Shown in pieces: positions 7,701 to 12,192 of a stretch of 12,192 nucleotides of DNA. Numbering within the stretch: the stretch's first letter is position 1; each line of letters starts with the position of its first letter. Where the stretch lies: contig JAEZJQ010000069.1 in NCBI GenBank assembly GCA_023436305.1, positions 1-12,192 of the forward strand, in the 5' to 3' direction. The notes below the pieces were generated by a model. The model ran no database searches and was not told where the DNA came from. It was given only the letters and a program-made list of their open reading frames with translations. Both the position numbers and the translations under genes were made by a program. The DNA is from Bacillota bacterium. Lineage in GTDB: Bacteria; Bacillota; UBA4882; UBA8346.

Positions 7701-9544
7701 CGCACATAAATATCGCCGAGCCGGCGTAATAGATCCGGTTTTTCCTGGTCCGCCGCGCCGGCAAGTTGTTTTAACAAAAAGTCTGCTTCCTGGTTTAGCA
7801 ACCGTCTTTGTTCTTCGCTGATTTCACCTTCCATCAATTTCGCTTTCGAAGCGCTAATCATTTTAAATGTATGATAAAAAACACCTTTTTCAGGATTAGC
7901 GGCAAGCGGCTGATCTTCAAGGCCGGTTATTTTTTCCCGCAGCTCCGATTCACCGGTGAAGACAAGCGCTAAACGGTACTCGTAATGTCCCCGTCCCGTA
8001 TTGGCGGTATAACATAAATCGTCCAATCCGGCTCCGATGCCATTCGTAATGATTTCCCGATAGCTCTTCACCAGATCACGAAGAGAATCGGCATTTTTCG
8101 CCGATAACGCCAAAATCCGGGCCGTCTCTTTGGGACGAGACTCCCTTTCCGATGGCGCCGGAGCTTCTTCCAGCACCACATGACAGTTGGTCCCACTTAA
8201 GCCGAATGCGCTCACCCCGCATCTTCTGGGAAACTCTCCAGTTTCCCAATTGATCAGGTGATCATTGACATACACCGGTGATTCCGTAAAGTTAATTTTA
8301 CGGTTTGGGGTAACGAAATTCAAGGTGGGAGGGATTTGTTTGTTTTTCAAGGCTAAAACCGCTTTAATGAAGGCTACGATTCCCGCCGCATGATCCAAAT
8401 GTCCCACATTGGTTTTCACCGAGGCTACAGCGCAAAATTGTTTTTTATCGGTATAATGGCGGAATGCTTTTTGGATTCCACTAATCTCGATTGGATCGCC
8501 AAGCTTGGTCCCGGTCCCGTGAGCTTCTATATAAGAAATGGTTTCCGGGGCGATATCCGCGTCTTTCCATGCTTGTAAGATGACTTCCTCCTGGGCGGCG
8601 GAATTGGGAGCGGTGATCCCGATGGAATTGCCGTCCTGATTGATAGCGCTTCCCTTGATTACCGCATAAACATGATCACCATCCAGTAAAGCCCGTTTAA
8701 GTGGTTTTAATAATACCACTCCCGCTCCTTCGCCGATTCCGGTTCCGTCGGAACTATCGTCAAAGGTTCTAGCCCGGCCCTCCACGGATAAAACCCGGAT
8801 TCCGGCTTCGTTTGCATTGGTTGTTAACGGGGCCAGAGTGACCTTAACCCCTCCGGCAACCGCCAGTTCACATTCTCCATTTCGAATACTCCGACAGGCC
8901 AGGTGGATCGCCGTCAGCGCGGAGGAACAGGCTGTGTTCACCAACATACTCGGTCCCTTGAAATCCAAAAGATAGGCTATTCTGCTGGCGATAATCGATT
9001 GGATATTTCCAGGTACCGAAAATCCCACTTGAGAAGGGGCGGTTAAATTGATCAAATACCGGTAGTCGTACCCAAAGTCGCAACTATGGCCTACAAATAT
9101 CCCGGTTTTAGAACCGGATAACCGGTTGCCACCGTATCCCGCATCTTCGAGAGCCGTCCATACCGTTTCAATAAAGATCCGTTGGTTGGGATCCATTAAG
9201 TTGGACTCGGTGGGAGAAATATTAAATAACTGATGATCAAACTGATCAATCTCCTTTAGATAAGCTCCCTCACTGTATCGTGATCCTTTGTCGGCTTCTC
9301 CCATATTCCCCCAAAAATCGACCAAACGATCACTGTCTTTTTGCCGGGAAACGGGGTATTCCTGAATAAAATCCTTCCCGGCTCGTAATGCTTCCCAAAA
9401 TTCCTCTATATTGGCCGTGTCTGCAAATCTACCGGCCATGCCGATGACTGCGATTTCTTTTCCGGATATTTGTTCAACCTCAATCGTTTGGTTGTTATCG
9501 GCAAATAATTGGTTTTTATCAATCGCTAATAATTTATGACCCAT
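4742..9544 (-). CDS. trans-AT polyketide synthase module KS-DH-KR-ACP (PKS A)
   Basis: The protein has 1600 residues and forms one reducing extension module. The ketosynthase (about 29-460) has C206 in NTACSS, H342 in EAHGTGT and H382 in NVGH. The post-KS linker ends at LPVYPFRRKRYW. The dehydratase (about 664-945) has H699 in an HxxxGxxxxP motif and D866 in HPAIMDCAVN. The ketoreductase has a structural half from about 953 and a catalytic half with the NADPH loop TGGTGGLG (1193-1200), K1315, S1339, Y1352 and N1356. The carrier (about 1480-1555) has S1516 in LGGDSI. Two predicted helices (about 1566-1596) close the protein as a docking segment. No AT is present. The expected outcome is one malonyl extension, ketoreduction and dehydration to an enoyl thioester. 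Its position after the NRPS suggests that its KS accepts an aminoacyl or peptidyl chain; this is inference. The start has a strong GGAGGG six bases upstream. Confidence 0.96.
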   Translation of the reverse strand: MGHKLLAIDKNQLFADNNQTIEVEQISGKEIAVIGMAGRFADTANIEEFWEALRAGKDFIQEYPVSRQKDSDRLVDFWGNMGEADKGSRYSEGAYLKEIDQFDHQLFNISPTESNLMDPNQRIFIETVWTALEDAGYGGNRLSGSKTGIFVGHSCDFGYDYRYLINLTAPSQVGFSVPGNIQSIIASRIAYLLDFKGPSMLVNTACSSALTAIHLACRSIRNGECELAVAGGVKVTLAPLTTNANEAGIRVLSVEGRARTFDDSSDGTGIGEGAGVVLLKPLKRALLDGDHVYAVIKGSAINQDGNSIGITAPNSAAQEEVILQAWKDADIAPETISYIEAHGTGTKLGDPIEISGIQKAFRHYTDKKQFCAVASVKTNVGHLDHAAGIVAFIKAVLALKNKQIPPTLNFVTPNRKINFTESPVYVNDHLINWETGEFPRRCGVSAFGLSGTNCHVVLEEAPAPSERESRPKETARILALSAKNADSLRDLVKSYREIITNGIGAGLDDLCYTANTGRGHYEYRLALVFTGESELREKITGLEDQPLAANPEKGVFYHTFKMISASKAKLMEGEISEEQRRLLNQEADFLLKQLAGAADQEKPDLLRRLGDIYVRGAEIQWEELYRGQKYQKMSLPVYPFRRKRYWCEPEIPAPVDNPNSTRSSQAIHPLVDSCLAESLGSDIYITRFNTERHWVLSEHKVAGNYILPGTTYLEMASQIGRRYYPGMVLELKDVFFITPLAVQEDEIKEVQTVIKSEKDHYGFTVISRAVDGTGWVTHAEGKIYGYSPPEHRDTQFAEILKEFETEGKYQGDGSGVFGGGVIETGLRWESLQKIYFHNESALAYFELKPEFTSDLIDYKLHPAIMDCAVNIGIRSSGSGLYLPFSYRSLKILQPLSGKVYSYLRKNTKATGNQETASFDITLWDESGTVIAEAENYIIKKVPEDSFKARPAAGRELYYDIGWIAKPLNTEKQNIQPGPTMIFHDEKGVGAALSRELKKAGVEVLDVTAGRDYRQVTVNEFTVGAAAEDYRQLCGAIQERGVSRIIHLLALTGEQSGSGEEFIEAQQKRGLESLFHLTKGLIENKIKGPVSLILVADYATEVTKDEPRVNPLHAAFFGLGKVIGQEHDHIQCRSIDIDDSVNPAALLEEITASAELRVAYRNGNRYVEEFRSLDLSQTQPRAVDINDQGVYVITGGTGGLGLEMGKYLASKHKVNLCLLNRSSLPKREAWPEILLTNDDRKLCRKIEAIQAMEANGSEVLLYQADITDAGSLQGIFSSLRTKYGRIKGIIHCAGVAGDGFIFRKDPHLFEQVINPKIKGTWLLHHLTQNDSPDFMVLFSSVNAFLGGPGQGDYTAANAFLDSFAVNRNKKGSRTLAINWPAWKETGMAVDYGVQNMGGMFKALPTATALKAFDEIINLDVARVIIGELDEKTSLARQGELPLAISPGLAAALQRRAKTPAAASRTEKHNSGAGIVMKGKELSEFNEIERNVAQIWSKVLGLEEVNINDSFSELGGDSILATRLLKEMEKDYDGLVDITDIFTYQTVSEMAAYLDRKMHPESKPKMNVNREEELDRILMSLSKGEISADEADRLINLNNDSK
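4745..4849 (-). other. Predicted C-terminal docking segment of PKS A
   Basis: Residues about 1566-1600 follow the ACP. They form a predicted helix (EEELDRILMSLSKG), a turn (EIS) and a second helix (ADEADRLI). This two-helix pattern resembles the ACP half of four-helix-bundle docking domains described in trans-AT PKSs. The natural partner would be the two-helix N-terminus of PKS B, the next protein. Confidence 0.6.
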
Positions 9545-9549
9545 TTGGT

Positions 9550-9555
9550 CCCTCC
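9550..9555 (-). promoter_or_regulatory. Ribosome binding site of PKS A
   Basis: The minus strand reads GGAGGG, six bases before the ATG at 9544. It lies in the 25-base spacer after the AT stop codon, the longest gap between genes in the window, and fixes the PKS A start. Confidence 0.85.
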
Positions 9556-9569
9556 ATCAATAATCAATA

Positions 9570-10838
9570 TTAAGCCGGCATGGTAAAATCAGGGAAAAGG
9601 CTCCGGGTCCCGGTCTCATCAAAAACCTGATTAAAACGCTCAGCTTGTTCCGCCACCGGGGTCCGTTTCGTTATGAACACCTGGCGTAACATTTCAAGGG
9701 CCGTTTTCATTTGTTCCAGGGTTGGTTCTTGATTTTCTTTTTCCAGTTCCTCCAGCATTTGTTGCACCTTCCGGTATGGCTCGACCACCCCTTTTTGATA
9801 CTCATCATTATCCCAATTCCGGTTTTGGGTGCAAACCACAATCGCCAGGCAGCGGCTGATCAGTTTGAGCTTGGCTGCTTTATCGATGGCTACCGGGCTT
9901 TGCGATACCAGTTTTTCCTTGAGTTGTTTTACATCCTTTTCTTTATCATAGGAAAATGCGGATATTCCGGGAGTATTCTTTTTCATCAGATCACGCAGCA
10001 CCGTACCCGGCCCGGCCTCAATCGCCAGTTCAACTCCCTGGGATTGCATATATGCCATTGAGGCGACCCACTGTACCGGCTGTACCAATTGTTCCACCAA
10101 GTTGTCAATCAATTGTTCCTTTCCAAGGTAAGGCAATGCGGTAACATTGGAGATCACCGGATATTTCAGGTCGTGGTACCGATATTGCCGCAATTCAGTT
10201 TTTAACTTATCGGCGGCAGGTTGCATCAATGGACTGTGAAATGGAGCGCTTACTTTTAATGGAATGGTTTTCGCTCCGGTTTTGGCAAGCTCTTCACCGG
10301 CCTTGGCCACCGCGGCTTGATGCCCGGAAATTACAGTCTGATCCGGTGCATTATAATTCGAGATTACCACCATGTTCTCCGGGGTGGAAACTTTTTGGCA
10401 TACCGCGGCAATCGTATCTTTATCCACCCCCATCACCGCCGTCATTGCTCCAGCGCCCAAACTAACTGCTTCTTGCATGAATTGCCCACGGTGGCGGACG
10501 ATTTTCACCGCATCCGCAAACTCAATGGCACCCGCGCAAGTTAACGCTGATATTTCCCCCAGGCTATGGCCGGCGCAATACGATGGAACGACTCCCACTT
10601 CATTCATATATATCCGGCAAATAGCGACACTGGTCGCCAATATGGCCGGTTGGCTATTGATGGTTTTGGTAAGCTCATCCATAGGTCCTGCATCACATAG
10701 TTTTTTTAAATCAAAGCCAAGAGCTTCATTCGCCTCTTCAAACGTCTGCGCGGCAATTGAATAATTTTCGCAAATCCTGGTACTCATCCCCACATATTGG
10801 GAGCCTTGCCCGGGAAAAAGCAATACAGTCTTCTTCAT
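9570..10838 (-). CDS. discrete malonyl-CoA acyltransferase (trans-AT)
   Basis: The protein has 422 residues. It should transfer malonyl from CoA to the carriers of the AT-less PKS modules in this operon. Visible motifs are GQGSQ (10-14), the nucleophile elbow GHSLG with S92, R117 in VRHRGQFMQ (the carboxylate-binding arginine in this family), and H201 in SAPFHSPLM. The phenylalanine-histidine pair fits malonyl rather than methylmalonyl specificity, as in FabD-like enzymes. About 300 residues make the usual AT fold; residues from roughly 315 to 422 are an extra, largely alpha-helical charged tail. A similar tail is, to my recollection, found in stand-alone ATs of Bacillus lipopeptide clusters (FenF/ItuD type), which I could not check. 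The ATG shares one base with the stop of the upstream NRPS (TAATG), so translation is probably coupled. A housekeeping FabD is a weaker alternative because of the tail and the operon position. Confidence 0.93.
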   Translation of the reverse strand: MKKTVLLFPGQGSQYVGMSTRICENYSIAAQTFEEANEALGFDLKKLCDAGPMDELTKTINSQPAILATSVAICRIYMNEVGVVPSYCAGHSLGEISALTCAGAIEFADAVKIVRHRGQFMQEAVSLGAGAMTAVMGVDKDTIAAVCQKVSTPENMVVISNYNAPDQTVISGHQAAVAKAGEELAKTGAKTIPLKVSAPFHSPLMQPAADKLKTELRQYRYHDLKYPVISNVTALPYLGKEQLIDNLVEQLVQPVQWVASMAYMQSQGVELAIEAGPGTVLRDLMKKNTPGISAFSYDKEKDVKQLKEKLVSQSPVAIDKAAKLKLISRCLAIVVCTQNRNWDNDEYQKGVVEPYRKVQQMLEELEKENQEPTLEQMKTALEMLRQVFITKRTPVAEQAERFNQVFDETGTRSLFPDFTMPA

Positions 10839-10840
10839 TA
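10836..10840 (-). promoter_or_regulatory. TAATG stop/start overlap between NRPS and AT
   Basis: The NRPS TAA (10840-10838) shares its last base with the AT ATG (10838-10836). A weak AAGGA lies further upstream than usual. Translational coupling would keep AT production tied to the megasynthase. Confidence 0.78.
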
Positions 10841-12192
10841 TGAATCCATCCTTTCCATGATGATCTCGATCAATTTGAGATAAGCGTTGATTAATTTCTC
10901 GACTTGTTGCCTTTTTAGTCTCTGTTTGTTATAACCGCAGGTAAACTTTATTTCATCATTGGCAATCGATTGTAAATTGAATAACAAGTCATAGTGCGCC
11001 AAGTTTTTATGAGTTGGATCGAACCCGCGCGTGAAAAACGGGATGATACTATATTTGTTTTTGGCGATACGTATCTTATTGAATTGTTGGATATCATACC
11101 TGCCGGATTCTGAAGCGGCCGCGCACTCTTGTTTCACTGTTTGAAACAGGTTTGAAAGATCGGAAATACCACCCAAGTCGAGCTTTAACGGCTGGATTTG
11201 ATCCATATCCGTCAATATGGTTTGCACGGCTATATTTTGCTGTTCACTGACCTCCGCCAGTAAATAACAGTAAGTTGCCAATAGCAATTCCGGTAACCCG
11301 ATATCAATCCGTTCCGCCAAGGTTTTCAACTTAGTGAAGCGGTGATCACGAATTTGGAATTTAAAAACCAGATCCTCGCTTCCTTCTTCCGCAGTCCCGA
11401 AATATTCTTCGGGAAAAGGCAGTGTTTCCAATGTAATCATCGTTGCCTTTTCCCCGGCTTCAATGAATTGAGCCAACCCGGCAATGGTGGGATGCGCGAA
11501 AATATCCGTAACATCAACCTTTCCGGGGTACAACTCATTGATGCGGTTATGCATTAAAACCACTAGCAGTGAATTTCCGCCAAGATCAAAGAAATTATCT
11601 CGGGTACCCACCCGGTCGCTTTTTAACAACTCCCGCCAGATAGCGGCCAACTGGTTCTCAATCTCGGTTTGCGGTGGTACATATTCCACGCCTATATCGG
11701 TCCGGGTCTGATCTATTTGCGGTAACGCCTTCCGGTCTACTTTTCCGTTGGGAGTCTGGGGGATTTTCTCCAATTGGATGAACGAACCCGGTATCATGTA
11801 ATCCGGTAGGGATTGGCTCAAATACTCCCGTAATTCAACCACCGTAAGCTCCCGTTCGGCCTCAAAGTAAGCGCAGAGCGATTTCAGGCCGTTGGCGCCG
11901 GTATGATCGACGACCACCGCCCCGCGAATCGCTTCATGCCGCAATAGCAGGTTTTCAATCTCTCCCAGTTCGATCCGGTAACCCCTGATCTTCACCTGGT
12001 GATCGTTCCGGCCTAAAAACTCGATATTCCCGTCGGGCAACCACCGGGCCAGATCCCCGGTGCGATACATCTGTGTACCGGTCTGGAAAGGATTGGATAC
12101 AAATTTCTCCGCCGTCAACTCCGCCCGTTTCCAATAGCCTCTTGCCAGGCCATCCCCCGCGATACACAATTCCCCGATGACTCCCACCGGTT
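10838..12192 (-). CDS. nonribosomal peptide synthetase, 3' part (A-PCP-truncated C domain)
   Basis: The frame is open to the right edge, so the true start is outside the window; the GTG at 12187-12185 is an internal valine codon. Numbering from that codon, the adenylation domain is present from motif A6 onwards: GELCIAGDGLARGYWKR (5-21), YRTGDL (41-46), the A8 hinge GRNDHQVKIRGYRIELGE (59-76) and the A10 lysine K149 in NGKVDR. The specificity-determining residues lie upstream, so the amino acid cannot be predicted. A peptidyl carrier follows (about 168-245), with phosphopantetheine serine S206 in DLGGNSL. The last 200 residues resemble only the C-terminal lobe of a condensation-type domain; the half bearing HHxxxDG is missing. 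The protein would load an amino acid and pass it, or a peptide ending in it, to PKS A. Its TAA shares a base with the AT start codon. Confidence 0.93.
   Translation of the reverse strand, partial: PVGVIGELCIAGDGLARGYWKRAELTAEKFVSNPFQTGTQMYRTGDLARWLPDGNIEFLGRNDHQVKIRGYRIELGEIENLLLRHEAIRGAVVVDHTGANGLKSLCAYFEAERELTVVELREYLSQSLPDYMIPGSFIQLEKIPQTPNGKVDRKALPQIDQTRTDIGVEYVPPQTEIENQLAAIWRELLKSDRVGTRDNFFDLGGNSLLVVLMHNRINELYPGKVDVTDIFAHPTIAGLAQFIEAGEKATMITLETLPFPEEYFGTAEEGSEDLVFKFQIRDHRFTKLKTLAERIDIGLPELLLATYCYLLAEVSEQQNIAVQTILTDMDQIQPLKLDLGGISDLSNLFQTVKQECAAASESGRYDIQQFNKIRIAKNKYSIIPFFTRGFDPTHKNLAHYDLLFNLQSIANDEIKFTCGYNKQRLKRQQVEKLINAYLKLIEIIMERMDS
10841..11422 (-). other. Condensation-domain C-terminal lobe only, end of the NRPS
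   Basis: These are the last ~195 residues of the NRPS. They start at LPFPEEYFG, a stretch like the one that opens the second lobe of condensation-type domains. They continue with a helix like LPELLLATYCYLLAEV and end with YDLLFNL and a helical tail like the C-terminus of such domains. The ~180-residue N-terminal lobe with HHxxxDG is absent, and the carrier ends only about ten residues before. The segment cannot catalyse condensation alone. It may act as a docking platform for PKS A or be a remnant. Confidence 0.72.

Noticed and set aside
9545..9569. Possible terminator or internal promoter between the AT and PKS A
   Set aside because: The 25-base spacer holds only a ribosome binding site; there is no hairpin followed by a T-run and no paired -35/-10 boxes.
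12185..12187. GTG as a possible start of the NRPS gene
   Set aside because: It is a valine codon inside an adenylation domain, and the frame continues to the window edge.
1..12192. Apparent excess of CCGG tetramers
   Set aside because: By eye it is above chance in the first 1.7 kb, but it was not counted across the window and may simply reflect codon preference.

Overview
The window is an internal stretch of a hybrid NRPS / trans-acyltransferase polyketide synthase (trans-AT PKS) gene cluster. All five genes lie on the minus strand and are read from right to left, and coding sequence fills essentially the whole window. The organism cannot be named from these bases. Moderate GC content, strong GGAGG-type ribosome sites, the NRPS/trans-AT architecture and a discrete acyltransferase resembling the FenF/ItuD type suggest a Bacillota (Firmicutes) producer, but this is only an inference.

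Layout in order of transcription: (1) 12192-10838, the 3' part of an NRPS gene: end of an adenylation domain, a peptidyl carrier (PCP), then only the C-terminal half of a condensation-type domain. (2) 10838-9570, a free-standing malonyl-CoA acyltransferase, joined to gene 1 by a one-base TAATG overlap. (3) 9544-4742, 'PKS A', KS-DH-KR-ACP plus C-terminal docking helices. (4) 4745-1071, 'PKS B', KS-PCP followed by a complete epimerization-family (E-like) domain, starting in an ATGA overlap with PKS A. (5) 1064-1, 'PKS C', the first 354 residues of another KS protein that runs off the left edge. Gaps between genes are 25 bases or less, so this is almost certainly one operon. I see no promoter, terminator, RNA gene, mobile element or CRISPR array.

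How the genes work together (inference): the NRPS activates an amino acid outside the visible specificity region and passes its aminoacyl or peptidyl chain to PKS A. No module carries its own AT, so the discrete AT presumably loads malonyl units on the carriers. PKS A extends by two carbons, reduces the ketone and dehydrates to an enoyl intermediate. PKS B extends again without any ketoreductase and presents the beta-keto chain to its C-terminal E-like domain; PKS C continues.

The most unusual point is PKS B. An NRPS-type PCP-E cassette sits behind a PKS ketosynthase. The E-like domain keeps the HHxxxDG motif but has lost the EGHGRE motif whose glutamate is needed for epimerization. Two further oddities are the truncated condensation half-domain ending the NRPS, and near-identical N-terminal docking helices on PKS B and PKS C although only PKS A shows a matching C-terminal docking segment.
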